A DNA stretch of 64,000 nucleotides from Rhynchonema sp. JSB1_4 (GCA_030248065.1 JASAMV010009053.1:25605-89604), one strand, 5' to 3'. Positions 46,154-59,248 are shown, counted from the stretch's first letter. Notes: generated by a model from the sequence alone, not told the origin. Translations and numbers: made by a program.

Positions 46154-48922
46154 TCATGGATTTCGTCTTGAGGGTGGTTGTAACTCCTGCAATTGAATGC
46201 CAAATAGTCTGGCGACCTGTTCGGCCTGCGTGAAACACACATCGTAACATTCGTCTTCGTAGCGAATTGGGGCCGTCTCGGGATGACCGACGAAACTCTC
46301 ATTTGGGTCATCCGGACAATAATGATGTGAATACGTCGAGCATTTGGTCGATGTCGGGCTCTGTAATCGGGTGATGCTTCATTCTATGAAAATTTTTATA
46401 AACATGTGTTTCATGGGTTTTGTGCATTCCTTGAGTTGACCGTTTGATGTTTCATCAGGTCCATGACGGCCATATCAGTCCAACGAGGCACTTCGGCCGT
46501 CACTCCGGTTTCTACCCGACGACCATGACGAGGACTATTTAGTGATCGGATGTGACTCATTACATGCCGATGCTGATTAGCTGTCACGGTGGGGTACATA
46601 CGGTTCTCCTCGAAGCTCACACAAACTCAATTCAGTAAAAAAACTTCTCAACCGAAGACTGTAAAATTATATCCGCAGGGTACAAACCGCTGGCAACCGA
46701 CCTTTCTGTACCACCTGATCACCGGTTGTGGTCTGCTGCCATCAGGACATCGTATCCTCACATCAGCCCTCTCACATCTGAGTGGCAGTGAACGAGGTAG
46801 AACTAGAAGATTAATTGGTGTTGAAGTCTTCCTTAGATGCTCGTTATTTGGAAATTAGGAAAAAATAATTTAAAAAAGAGGCACACGGGTGGTGTTTGGT
46901 TGGAGTATCGGGCTGGGTAGGATTGGGGACAGGGACAGTAACGGACATGACAAAGGTTAGAAGATAATGAAGGAAAAATCATCAAGCACAGAAGCAGAAG
47001 TATAATAGAGCGCATGAAGTTGTGTAGAAGTGCAAACGACAAAAAAGGCGAAAACGAGTAATCCATCCCATATCGTTTCCCAATCGTCAACACCCACCAT
47101 TAATTACAGGTTTGATGGTTGTGGCCTCAAGGTCGATCAAAAGTTTGCGTTCACCTAAACGACTCGAGTCAACGAATTGTGACCGATTCTGTGTGACTAT
47201 TCGACGCGCGGTGCGAAGCGCAGTGGACGCGTCTTGCAGCACAACCTGAGTGTTCGACACCGGACGGGGCTTCAGCAGACCGGCATGGTCCATGATGCAC
47301 TCGGGTGCAATGAATGGAGTGCCTGCAAGCAAACGTGCGAAGCATCAGATAAATCAGATAACTGTGATACTAGGGATGGTTCTGAGCACCCAGACCCAAT
47401 CACAAGAGTCTAAACAGCTATGCGGAAACCAAGTCGTTATGATGACAGCAATTGCATTTATGGGGTATGTACTGTACCTCTGTTGACTTCACCGTCAATA
47501 TCAGCATTAGCAAGAGTTGCTGGTGTCATAGTACATTAACAAGAACTTAATCCACCTTTGAGCAATGTCTCATGGAAAATCATTGCACCGACAGGTCCAC
47601 AATGCAATTGCAGCACACGTTTGCTGCACGATATGAATTCGCTAAGTGCATCGCATTTCCGCAACTGTTTCGTGAATAACGGCCGCGTTGAGCGTCTGTA
47701 ACACTAGTGGTGAGCCAGATAAAGTATTTTTTCGTGTGTGGATGACCAATAACCAAGACCAGGCATCAACCTACTTGGCGCTCCTCACACCTCTCTCCAG
47801 ATGAGCCTGACAAGCGTGTAGTCGGCTGTGTGCGGCCATAACATTCGAAATGCAGTCAAAATGCGAGAAGAACTCGTCCGGCGCCTCCACACACGGATAG
47901 GAATACATGTCCATCAGATAGGACAATTTGGGATGTTGACGCTTGCAACGTTCCATGCGGTATGTGCCGACACAAGTGTCGAGCTGGGTCATGCCTGCAG
48001 TGACCACGGGAATATTTAGTTGGTCGGGTGGCTCACGGGCGGATCATCGATAGGCAAAGCTGGATATGAACAGCAGCAAAAACAAAGCAGACGCGCCTTT
48101 ACACAATCCCTGCAGTTCTGCCTTGTTGTGATTGAACCACGGATAGATTGGATGTGCGACGCCAGGCTGATGTTGTCGCAGTGCGTCCAAATAGCGTGTC
48201 AGTCCACGCGTGCACCGTTCCAGTTGCTCGAGGTCCGACATGCGACACGTCTCGGTCGAGCCGGGGATTGGACGATCTGCTTGGCAAGTACCCGATTCAC
48301 TCTTGGGCCCCACCAAAGGCTGTTCTTCAGATCACAGCTGAGGCTTATTATAGATGTGTAGTGTTGCTCATTAAGTATGGTTGAGACTTTTGGACTCCTC
48401 AGTATCCACACTGATCATAGGATACGTATACATACCTAATAAAAAGGTCTCCACATTGTTGAACGAGTCGAGTATGGAGTGTGTGGGCCCATCACACAAA
48501 CACGTCACACAGCCATCCATTTTGCGTAGTTGACCACATTCGATGTTGCGACTTCTGTCAATGACATTATTATTGTTGACCATGTCTGCTTTGTCATTGT
48601 TCATGGGCCATTAGACGATGATGCAGTGTTGACTTTGCTAAGCACCAAACATTTGAATTGAAGGAGATTTTGTCTTCCACGGTGAGTTCAATTTGTTTTT
48701 GGTTCATCCGTTATTTTGTATTCAAGAACCCAGCTTAGGCTTTTTTATTCCCTATTTTATGTGTTCAAGTGGATTAAGTTTAACATAACTGTTTCGCGCA
48801 AGCAAACCTGGGACAAATGATCTGCGGACATCGTTGACCGAGAGGACATTGACATTGGATGCAACCACGACGATCGCGCACTTCGAGACAGTCGACTGGG
48901 CACGACACTTGGCCGCAATTAT
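46154..48922 (-). CDS. Secreted-type cysteine-rich protein with antistasin-like N-terminal modules
   Basis: Minus-strand exons 48922-48808, 48554-48436, 48276-48097, 47994-47791, 47322-47155, 46625-46441 and 46360-46154 (stop TGA) join in phase, about 392 residues; the N-terminal exon is missing. The first two exons contain CGQVSCPVDCLEVRDRRGCI then CQC, and CGQLRKMDGCVTCLC, whose GC-x-x-C-x-C ends resemble antistasin-type inhibitor modules. The rest has evenly spaced cysteines in predicted helices (LERCTRGLTRYLDAL, DTCVGTYRMERCKRQ, FDCISNVMAAHSRLHACQAH, CYDVCFTQAEQVARLFG), resembling helical extracellular domains of the DUF19/CPG4 kind, though I cannot assign it firmly. No membrane segment. 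The intron 48096-47995 starts with GC instead of GT if the phase-consistent model is right. Confidence 0.6.
46626..47154. other. Intron of the cysteine-rich gene, no other feature
   Basis: The largest intron of this gene (about 530 bp). Short ORFs on both strands are shadows. No repeat seen. Confidence 0.4.
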
Positions 48923-51900
48923 CTGTAAATAATCAGGTTGGGATGAAATATGTACATGGCATGCCTCTGAGCTTAAATGTATACCTATATATCACAGTTT
49001 GATCCACAGATCATTTTTTTACGCTCTGGAAATAAACTGGAGTCCCCTAAAATACAACCCCTTTATGGATCGAAAATATGCTTTCGACTAATGGTGAAAA
49101 TGAATTTTTTCTAAAATGACCAAGTAATGAAATGGAGTCCCTTCTATTTTAGGCATAGGAGATATTTATCCAAACTTTTGCACACGAAGCCCCCGGGGCT
49201 CTATTCAGAACCGACGTGGAAACCATCAGAAGTTTTGCTTCAAAAGTTTTGCTCAAATAGAGCCTCCGGGACTCCATTCGAAAAAATATGTGTGTAACTT
49301 TTTGATATTTCTGTAAATCATCGTTAACGTTATCGGATCTAATCTTAATAACGATCGCTTTCTGTGCATTTCACAGCACGTGTAGTAGTTCGATCTTCGG
49401 CTGTAACACAGGAAAAACCATTTTTCGCCGTCTTTCGGGAAGAAAATTTTTGCTTTTTTATGGATTTTGAAAAGTTTAACCCCAATATAAAGCCTCGCTT
49501 CCGTTTCATAAACTTTCAAAACAAACGCGTTTCCGATTGGAGCTCTCTTGTGGTTCTATTCTGGGTCTCCATTTGGCAAACTCAATTAATGCTGAAGCCA
49601 CTAACCAAGAAACTCCAGTTGCGCTTTGACCAGTTGGAGAATTAAAACAACGAGTGCATAAACACAAATGGTGAAATCCATGATTGAGACAAACGACTAG
49701 ATTCGAGATCAAACGAAAGTATGGTGACGGTGATTCGGCTTCTCGTCAGCGCCCTATCGCGGGCCCAATAGCAAATTAATCATGCTGCTTTTGCACTAGG
49801 CAGTCGGATGATGAACAGGCTTTGTTCAACGATCGTCCAAGTTAATATTTTTGATTGTCTGCAATTTAGTGGCTGAGAAAACCAGTTAATTATGTAGAAG
49901 TGCTGCGCAGGAACTTGCAAAGTCCACAAAAATTAAAAGCAGCCAACGCTTTTTCGCTGCACAGATTTGGCAAGAGTACTCTCTGTTTTTGGAAACTATC
50001 ACTCAGATATGAGATCTGCACACCAACACACAAACTAATTTGTGCATTTTTTCAAATGTCCACAATAACTACACGTATATATTGACGAAAGGGAAAGCAC
50101 GACGTATACAGTACGTGTGGTATACGTGTACAAGTACAATGTAGTCTGATGTTCGACACGCGAATAAGGACAAACGCGAAATTCTTGCGCTGCACTGTTT
50201 CACTTTCTGTGCACTTCAATCTATATAACAGAGCAAAAAACGGCATGAAAATCACGCGCAAGCATGCGCAAAAATCAACTGTTCTTATTTCTATACATAT
50301 GATTTTGACGATCTACATTTCATGCATTTTACCTGATCACATTTCCGATAATGTGTCACCAAAGAGGCACTCTGTTGCTGGTGACGGCGATAACGGATCT
50401 GCAAAACGCACGGAGGTGTCAAAGATGTATAATTGGACGGAACTGTACATACAAACTACAGTTTTTACGCCAATGATAAAACACAGGTTCATTTATCACA
50501 GGACAACATCGTTGTTCGCGTCTGGGTCGCATGGTGTGACTTCTGCCCTTGGGAATCAACGCAGCGAACAAAAAAAATCAGGTGTGGTGAAAACAATGGT
50601 AAAAAGTGAGAGGGCTAGATATACTGTATACATGTACATGTACAGTATAGTACAATAACTGGACGGACGTGCGCGCGTCGGTGACAGCGTTTATTAATTT
50701 TCTTGCTGCGGATCAAGACACGAGAGTGAGTTTGAACAAAACAAAATGAAACTTGACGGTTATGCGTCGTAGAACAGAACACGTGACAAAGAATTAAGAA
50801 TTTTTCTACCCACGGGTCAAAACCGGGAAAACAAAGCTAACAACGTTGACATTATTGTGCAAACAACCTCTTTTCGTGACGCACAGTTAAAAACACAGCA
50901 GTAACTGCAGCAGAAAACTAAATGTGTGGCCATTGTTTTCATGACGGCCTTTAATAAAGGCGCGAGGCATAATTCGATTTGTTGCATCCAAAACCTATTC
51001 TGGACCATTACGGATTTGCACAAGATTCATACAATAGTATATTTTATGCAGCATGTGTACTTTTAAACTGGGAAACAAGTTTTGATGCGGTTGTATATCT
51101 ACATTGACAGGGTTTTCTACTTTACAAACAGCACAATAAAACTCTGTTGCAGAAGTAAGTGTCGTTAGTGCATGTAGTAAAAAAACAAACGACATGACAG
51201 TCGTCAAAAGTTATAAATTAGGTATAGAATCTTGCAATTATGATGGAGCACTGTGCAAGTATCGTACAAAAATTTATCTCTTTTTCTAATTAATAAATAT
51301 TTTTGTTTAACTTTGACTGTTTCAATTGACACAACAATTATGGAGCCAAAGGACATGTTGCCGAATGTTCAATCAGCTCGATGAGAAAGGTCGACGTGCT
51401 CAGAGACAAAGCACGGAGTGAAACTATACTTAATAAAAAAGCAGAAAAATGTATCATGTATCATATGTAAATTCATATAAAATGAACATAAACAATGACG
51501 AATAGTTACTTTACTTTTTTCTTCTGGCAACACGTTCGTAACCTCCGTCCATGGACGGATTACGCATTTTGACTTCACAATATAAAACCAGTTTTTATTA
51601 GACTTCTTATGGAAAAAATACTGACGGGTCTGATCAAAAACAAACGTTGAAAAAAACAACAAATACAAACCAGTTGTATTTGTGTGGTCACAGCATGGAT
51701 CAGGGAATATTACTCTGAAACGAGCTATAAACATTTCAGGTTGAGGATGAAACAGAAATAATCATCTCGAAGGAATGATGCCGGCAGGGCCTGGACACTG
51801 CGGGACGCCGTTCAAGGGAGGTCAATCAGCGCATGAAAAACGTGTTTCGGTCAGCCTTTTGCATTGATAAGGGACAGAAATCATTTTTCGGACAAAGTTG

Positions 51901-52829
51901 AACTATTCGACAACAGACTGTTCACAAGAAATAGAAGAATGTCTTTTGTGAAAGGAGTGGGCAAAAGCATTTGTCAAACATGCACCTGCAATCATGCATA
52001 GCCCAGGCCAAAGTATACACATTTTGAAAACACAAAAATATAACGCGAAAATAAAATGTCACTTTCATTGTCTACAAACAGCGTGAGTTATGGCGTAAGT
52101 GTGGAAGTCTGAAAAAAATCTCAGAAGGCTCTAAACTTTTCACACTTTCGCTGCTGCATTATTTGCACAAGCACATGCGCGCATAACAATGTCTGATATG
52201 CAAAATAAAAATGAAATGGCGATATGCATGGGTGACCGCGCACCGCCTCTAACTTGAAGCCGAAAGCAAAGCGATATATGTGTTGCGTACACGTGGAGAA
52301 TTTCAAATCCAGAGTTTCATCATGAGCGTGAGTGCGCGTAATAATATTGTTTGTTGTGGACTTATTGCCCGTCGTGCATTCCACATGTGCGCGTGCTGCC
52401 TGCCGCGTCCGTCCACGAGCTGACCAGGCCGGAATATTTTACGCGGCCGAGTGCAAAAACCGCCATCATGTTACTGTACACATGTTTGCACACTCATTCA
52501 TTTGGATTTGCACATGACGTGCCTAGCTTTGATAAATGGTTTGATTGAGGCATGGTTTGCGATTGTATGGGTACCCACACCCACTGTTCACAACATACTG
52601 TATATACACATAGCTGATGACGGGACATGCTGCACCTCAATGTGAATCTGGCAATTTGGGCTCACATTTGAAATTTTCAGGCAGAGTAGTTACGTGGTGT
52701 TGCGTCATAATGCGTTTTTGTGCCTGGCAGCAAGTTTCAAATGGTCAACAAAAAATAACTGAGCATGATCCGTGTAAAACGCGCTTAAAAACACTGACCG
52801 TACATCAAACATGGTGCAGAGATGCGGTT
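48923..52829. other. Noncoding stretch, no gene recognised
   Basis: A/T-rich with short ORFs, the longest 50149-50658 (+) without recognisable motifs. An upstream signal-peptide exon for the cysteine-rich gene probably lies here but was not identified. TACATGTACATGTACAGTA near 50625-50645 is simple-sequence DNA. Confidence 0.45.
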
Positions 52830-52837
52830 GTGGCAGC

Positions 52838-53418
52838 CAGGGGTGGGCAAAAAAACGCCTATGTTTAAAAAACGAATAAAAACGTTTGGGTAGTTTATTG
52901 TTTTTTTTAAAATTCTGGATTCCCTCGATTTTAACTGATTTTTCAAGGAGTGTACCCTGATTTTCAAGGAACCTCAATTATTAAAAAAATGAATTAAAAA
53001 ACTTATTTTTTTAAATCCTGACTTTCATTGTATTTCTCTGACTTTTCAAAGAGTGTACCCTGATTTTCAAGGAAAGGCAATTTTTTTGTCCAATATTTGT
53101 CAAAAATTTTTCGACCAGTTTTCACTTCGTCGAGATACGTCGACTGGTCGACATACACGGAGTTTGATTTTCATGGTCGACCCCCGGCCAAATCTAGTCA
53201 GATGATGTGGGCTAAATCGGAATGTTGCAACTCGCTAGAAAAACGTTGAAACGTTTATTTTGGTTCATGGCCCACGGAATTACTGTTTCGCCATTTTCTT
53301 CCCAAAACGTGCTTTTCAAAGCTTTTTGGAGCATGTTTTGGGCATCTGGGCGTTCTTGAAAGTTTTTATGAAAAGCGTTTTAAAAACCGATTTATTGAAA
53401 ACCTTTTCCCCAACCCTG
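52838..53418. mobile_element. Non-autonomous hAT-like element (581 bp)
   Basis: Left end CAGGGGTGGGCAAAAAAACG, right end CCTTTTCCCCAACCCTG, imperfect inverted repeats of the common hAT CAGGGGTGGGCAA type. Perfect 8-bp duplication GTGGCAGC at 52830-52837 and 53419-53426. The direct repeat GAGTGTACCCTGATTTTCAA occurs twice (about 52945 and 53050). No transposase ORF. Confidence 0.93.
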
Positions 53419-53429
53419 GTGGCAGCAAT

Positions 53430-55528
53430 TCCCCCATGTTTGAGGCACAAGTTTCATATTCTGCAACTCGGTCATACTTCATATGCACCGATTTATGTTG
53501 GATGGTTGCTGGATTTCCACCGTGAACGACAAATCGCATCTAGCAATTTAAGATGTTGCGTGTGCATTCCTTTTTCGCAAAATTTATGGCGAATTATAAC
53601 CGCTCCACGAACAATTTGTATGTTCACGACCGTTTTCATCTTCAATCAATCTACTTTTATTTTCGCAGCAGATAGATATGGACACCTTCACACAGACAGC
53701 ACAATATGTAACAGTGTTCTGATAACCACTAAAACACAAACACAGATAGGAACAAGGACACGAAACAAAAACACAATCGAATAATCAACAATACGCGAGT
53801 GTTGCACAACAAACGCAATATAGTGCGCAAAATCAGAAATAATGGTGGGTATGTAAGTAAAATACATACAAGAGTAATAATTATAACGATTTGACAGAAG
53901 TTGGATATCAGGGTGGTCAAAAAGTAGTTCCACGAGGTTACGGATGATGCACTGGAAACTGGACTGCGACTGGGCTAGAAGTTAGCACTAGGGGAAGTCG
54001 GCTTTATTATTTTGCCATTTTGGGCCCAGCAAATATGGCCCGGTAGATCTCGACCCCGATTTGACAGACCCCCATTGCTTGGACAAGAAACATCTGGACT
54101 GAAAATAAAGCCGATATTCGGTATCACCGTGTCCGAAATCCCTGGTACCAAACATTACGGTCCATTTACAGTGCATTTTCAATGCATCGACCTTAGCAGC
54201 TTAGTGTAGTTATTGTTGGGCCACACCATAAATAGCAGCACAAAGAGTGGTTCAAAAAATAGTCGTAATTTACATTCTGCTTACTTTTATCGGTAGATAT
54301 CACACACAGAAACTATACAGTACTTTTAAACCAACGAACGGTTCACTTCGATAATTTATGTCATTTGGACTTAGAAGAATAATATAATCTGTAAATGAAT
54401 TGATGAACGGAATTCTGGTCACTGGACCGGACCAGCATAGTCACACACGCGCAAACACCGAAACCTTTGAAGTGACAGAGCCATAACCAGACACACGTTT
54501 ACGTCACAAAACACGTACACAATAGTTTTTATGTAACTTATCCGCTTCGTGTTGTTTGGTTAGAATCTGCGGTTTATTTGCTAAACTGAACCTGAGTGCT
54601 CTGGTTACACACTGTATTCAAAGAACACCATAGACATGCTACCACCACTCTAAAGTAAGCCCTTGCTGCATTTTGCGGGTATTGTGCGCGCCTTGCCAAA
54701 ATAAAAAAAGTTGCTGAAAAAACGACACTGATTCTGCCTGAGCAATAACTTTCGAGAAAACGTTCTTTTCCGAAACAGTTTACAAAGTAACAAAGTTTTC
54801 TTGTCAAAACGAATACGTGGCTCAGACGCTGACACTACCCAGACCCAGACAGCTTGGTTATCACGGAAACAGTCACAGACACAAAAGCGCACAACAACAC
54901 CACTTATCTCAAAATAGTCACAGTTGGAAAGCGTGACAATAAATTTTCCAGAGCGGGCAGCGCCAACCGACACAACCGATGCAGCACCCTTACAGCCTAT
55001 TTTCGAGCTCGAAACATCACTGAGCAAGTTGGTGGTGTTATGCCTGCAAAAATGAACAAAAATGCCTAATTGAACCCCAGCAAGCAGTTCACAACATCTA
55101 TACGCCACTGAATAAATAACAGACAGTATCAATAGTACCAGAATAACAAACAACAATCAAGAAAAAGAAGAGAGAGATTGCGCGCTCCGTTTCCAGTACG
55201 GTTGTTGTATACATATGTATATCGATGGTGGAATAATTATAGGAACTTCCCGACAAATTGTGATAAATTTCAGAAAAGAACGCTTGATAATATCCGATCC
55301 TCAGGATTACAGACTCGGAATCAATTACAAAAAACGATTGGACATTTTCCCATGCGCATAAAAACGCAATTCCACTTCACCACACGCGGAGAAAAGATAA
55401 AGCCATTCTGCTGGCGCGAACGAAACACAAAAAGCCGTAACCGAAACAACGGGAGTTGCGTTTTTTGTCTATAATTAGTGATTTTTTAATCCTAATTCAA
55501 TCTACATAACCGCTCTCTGGCCACCACC
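53430..55528. other. Noncoding stretch, no gene recognised
   Basis: ORFs on both strands, up to 168 codons at 54650-55156 (-), have no motif I can name and lie in A/T-rich sequence. No RNA gene or repeat identified. Confidence 0.45.
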
Positions 55529-56524
55529 TCACGGATACGGTTTGGTTGCGTCCACACGCGGATCCCACGCGGCCGCGTCCGCCGGCTGATTCGGTCCGCC
55601 GATGTTTTGCTGCGACTCGCTCTGGGCGCGTGCCATCATCTCGGATCGGTCCGCTCTGAAATCAATTGATAAAAATGCTAACTAATAAAAAACAGCATGT
55701 AAAAGGGTCATTTTTGGTCGCAATTTTTTGACATTTCCTGAAAACCTCAAACAGTTCAGTGAGTAGTAATCATGTTCATGGCTCATGTTGTTCTGACCAC
55801 AGGACAAAAGACATATTAGTGTTTTTTTCACAATTTCGGAGATCGACTTCTGGTTCGGTACCGGTTCGGTTCGGTTCATTTTTTTGCAAAATTGAAATGG
55901 AATGAACTGTTGAAAAAATATTGGTCTCCTGCTGATCTTTTCTCTCGAAAAAGGAGTTTTTGCTTTTTCTGCAGACGCAGACGTTTTTGCCAGCCGACAA
56001 GAACATCAATGTGTTGTATACCGATGCAACCAAAGAGTGATTCGCAAAAGTTGAACGCTCACTTTTTGCCAAGTGCCATAAATCCATACGCGAGTCCGCA
56101 CACAAACACCAGACCGCTGCCAAGGAATGTCGACAATGCGAAACAGAAAATTAGCGGGATTAATCCAGCACTGGAATGATGACAAGACGTTCTGTTAACA
56201 ACTTTGTTCTGATAAATCAACATATGGCAAGAAACAAGAAAGACAGCTTACACGCAGTATAGCACAGCTTTTTGCCAGTGTGGCCTGTTTTCGGAGAATT
56301 GAGCGATTCTTTCGATGAAATCTAACCACATACAACAGAATGGTGCTTCCAGCGCAATAACGAGAAAGCCGACAACCCTATAAAACGATGAAGGTTTTCT
56401 TGAAGATTGAGCACTTTTGAACAGCAACGCTGCTGCTGTTGCTGGACTCACATTTCAATCAAGCCAGCAGCCCAACACGCAGCTCTGAAATCGATGATTG
56501 TCCAAATTCCCAACGCCAGTGATA
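55529..56524 (-). CDS. Flower-type vesicle/plasma-membrane protein (CACFD1/Flower family), N-terminal exon not found
   Basis: Minus-strand exons 56524-56452, 56377-56252, 56170-56063 and 55655-55529 (stop TGA) join in phase to about 144 residues. The translation matches the Flower family: LALGIWTIIDFRAACWAAG (second TM region), ALEAPFCCMWLDFIERIAQ with the conserved EAPFCC motif whose acidic residue is linked to cation passage, then HWQKAVLYCVAGLIPLIF and GLAYGFMALGKK, followed by a soluble tail (SEMMARAQSESQQNIGG...). Flower proteins are small multi-pass proteins of synaptic vesicles and plasma membrane linked to endocytosis, Ca2+ entry and cell competition. The exon with TM1 and the start should lie to the right of 56524 and leave one base; I could not find it. 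Confidence 0.9.
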
Positions 56525-56689
56525 CTGAAAGCATTGGAACACAACTTGAATGATGTAATTTGAATGAAAAGCAACGGGAAACATTAATTTATACACGACA
56601 GCAGTGCAGTACTTGGCCAGAGTGTTGACGACAGAAACATTGGTATTCGGAGTGTGTTGATGATAGATGTGTACCAGTAGCAAAAAGCT

Positions 56690-56850
56690 AGGAAAGTAAA
56701 AAATTTAGTGGCTTTTTTCTGCTGAAATGACAATTTACTAGCTTTTTTTGGCCCAAATATAAAAATTTAGTAGCTTTTACGCCACTAAATTTGAAAATTT
56801 ACTGGTTTTTCAACAAAATTTAGTAGCTAAAAAGCTACTAAATTTGGTTA
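56690..56850. repeat. AAATTTAGTAGCTTTT short-repeat cluster
   Basis: Variants of AAATTTAGTAGCTTTT and its complement recur about six times at 56699-56845, including the near palindrome TTTAGTAGCTAAAAAGCTACTAAA. Possibly the edge of another inverted-repeat element, with motif arrays as in the 58-64 kb elements. No termini identified. Confidence 0.5.
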
Positions 56851-56917
56851 AAAAAAATCCATGGGGTGGACAAAAACTGATGCCCTAGTTAGGGATCGGA
56901 ACAGTGATGTTGTCGGG

Positions 56918-57275
56918 CGGGTATTCCCCTATAGTTGCAATTTTTCGGGAAAAATATATTTACTGAAAAAAACCGTTTTTTTTCAGGCCAAAAGTTGGTC
57001 GCCTGTTAAAATGGGGCACATTTGGGCAAAATGTGGTCTAAAATTGCTTTGTGACGAAAAGTCATGCTGGATGAGTCGACCAAAAAATGGTGTTTTTGGA
57101 GGATTTGAGAAACTGACCTCGCGATTGTCCAAGTTTTTTGGAAAATTTGGAAATTTTTCCGAAAATTTCCGACATTTCTCAAGTGCCCGAAAAAAATATT
57201 GGTTCGTTATTTCGGCCTCTGAAAAAAAACTGTTTTTTTTCACTTGCAACTATGTACCCCCAAATTCAACTATCA
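56918..57275. repeat. Symmetric A/T-rich inverted-repeat element candidate
   Basis: CCTATAGTTGCAATTTTTC at the left is mirrored by CACTTGCAACTATGTACC at the right, and CTGAAAAAAACCGTTTTTTT by CTGAAAAAAAACTGTTTTTT. Likely a MITE; target duplication not resolved. The ORF 56861-57442 across it is low complexity (F/K/S-rich) and not a gene. Confidence 0.45.
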
Positions 57276-57471
57276 GTCTGGCTGAACGTAGCGAATGCGA
57301 AGTATCTACGAAAAAACATGCTTCTGAAAAAAGTTTAAATGCAGCTACGGTTTTTTGGTTTTTTTCGTTTTTTTTCCACCTCCAGAAAAAGTGTGAAAAA
57401 GACGAAAAAACCTTTTCTTCCAAGATTCCATCCACTACTTAGTCGGCAACGTGGAAACAAAAACAATGACT

Positions 57472-57760
57472 CACAAACGCCTCCAACAACGCCGAGTCCT
57501 CGCGCTCCCCATCGCACCCAAAAGGAAAAATCCTGAGATTGACCAGATCCGGGCATCTGCATCTTGCCTCCGTCGTTTCACTGGTTTTCACGCCGCTTGG
57601 CAGTAATTGTGGCAAAAACCTGCAAGTATTATTTATTACTGTCCTGGCTGAAACGCACGTTCTCCTCATCGCGCAATTGCACGGCATCAGATCAGAGATT
57701 GGAACGGGCCGAAAACTGTTTAAAAGAAGATCAGATGTCGGAAACGGTACACGGGCCGGG
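57472..57760 (+). pseudogene. Possible coding fragments beside the transposon cluster
   Basis: 57472-57610 reads MTHKRLQQRRVLALPIAPKR and onward until GCTTGGCAG/TAATTG. 57625-57745 reads WLKRTFSSSRNCTASDQRLE with a helical charged continuation and a GT after 57745. Composition is unlike the A/T-rich and G-rich DNA on either side, so this may be a gene remnant. No family recognised and no splice model closes. Confidence 0.25.
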
Positions 57761-58843
57761 CTGGGATTTTGGACTTGGAAACCCGCGGGCCCGGTATGCC
57801 TAAATTAGTGCCGTGGCTGAAGGGGGAGCCTGGGGGATGGGGTCCCGGTGCCCCGAAAGGTACAGGATTTCCCGCTCACCTGTGCGGTATGTGGGCCCCC
57901 CGCGTTCAGACATCAGGTCCAGTATCTCACCCCAGTCCCCCTCTGCCCTCTCTGGTACGGTATCTCCACACAATTTTTCCAAAATTTCGCCCCAACCGCA
58001 ATCCTCCAATAGTACCCTTCTCTGTTCGGTCCAACCGGGAACGGAATAGAGCTTCCCCGTACGTAATCAGTGTTGGAGGTGCTCTGGAGGGGGGAAACCT
58101 ACTGTACCGCGCTCGGAGAGGGGGATACCTACTGTACCAGAGCCGATGCCCCCCCCCGAGGACCCCCTTCCCCCCAGGAACTACACTGGTTGGGGGGGGG
58201 TTTGGCGTTTGGGGGTCCCCCCAATCAGTGTTGGAGCGTCGGAGGTACTCTCGAGGGGGATACCTACTGTACCGGGCTCGGAGAGGGGGATACTACTGTA
58301 CCAGAGCCGATGGCCTGGGGGTTATGTACCTAGGGGGGGTTGGGGCTGGGGGTTAGGCTTTTGGGTGAAAATTTTTAATGTGTTTATCATTGTGTGGAAT
58401 CGTGTGAAAACGTAGAATTTGAGGTAGAAACCACCGATTTTACACTAATTTTGGCCATCTTGGTCAAAAATTGGCACTTTTGGGACAAAATCTGGGGGGA
58501 TACCTACTGTACCGGGGTAAAAATCGGCGGGATACCTACTGTACCATGTCAAACATCGGGGGGGGATACCTACTGTACCAGGCGAGGGGATACCTATTGT
58601 ACTGGGGGCAGTGTAGTTCCTGGTCCGGAGGGGGAACAGGCGGCACCCCCTTTTTTTCGGAGCGGGAACAGACGTACCCACCTGGGGGGGGGGGGCCCGG
58701 GGGGGCGGGACCCGGAAGGGGGGGAGGACCCAAATTTGGAGAAAAGTCATTTTTTGAGGTCGAAAATTTGGCTCATTTTTGCCCCTTTTAGGAAAAAAAT
58801 CTCAATAAAAAGGGTATTTTGGCGATTTTTGACGACATTGACC

Positions 58844-59248
58844 CAGTGGTGTAGCTACCCAGGCGGGGCGGCAACCTACTGTACCACCCAAAATGCGGGG
58901 CGGCAACCTACCTACTGTACCGGCCGAGCTAGGGGGGTCGTACCACTTGGGGGGGGGGGGCATCTGGAAACCGAAATTTTTTATGTCTAAATACTGAAGA
59001 AAATGTGGCCTAAAACACTAATTTCGCGCGCAGCGCGCGATTTTTCGCCTATTTGCAGACAAATATGCTAATTTTATGCAATTTTAAGCCAAAAATGAAT
59101 GTTTTGGGTGAAAAGTTAGGTGGGGCGGCAACCTACCTACTGTACCAGGGGAGGGGCGGCAACCTACCTACAGTACCAGGCGAGGGGCGGCAACCTACCT
59201 ACTGTACCTAAGGGGGGGGACCCCCCAATCCCCCCAGCTACACCATTG
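58844..59248. mobile_element. hAT-like element B (405 bp), nested in A
   Basis: Ends CAGTGGTGTAGCTACCC and GGGGGATTGGGGG...; the right terminus CCCCCAGCTACACCATTG complements the left with a few mismatches. Perfect duplication CATTGACC at 58836-58843 and 59249-59256. Motif GGCAACCTACCTACTGTACC occurs twice on the left and three times on the right, all in one orientation. Palindromic core CGCGCGCAGCGCGCG at about 59025-59039. Confidence 0.95.

Noticed and set aside
56861..57442. 193-codon plus-strand ORF
   Set aside because: Low-complexity F/K/S/N-rich translation of A/T-rich inverted-repeat DNA; no motif.
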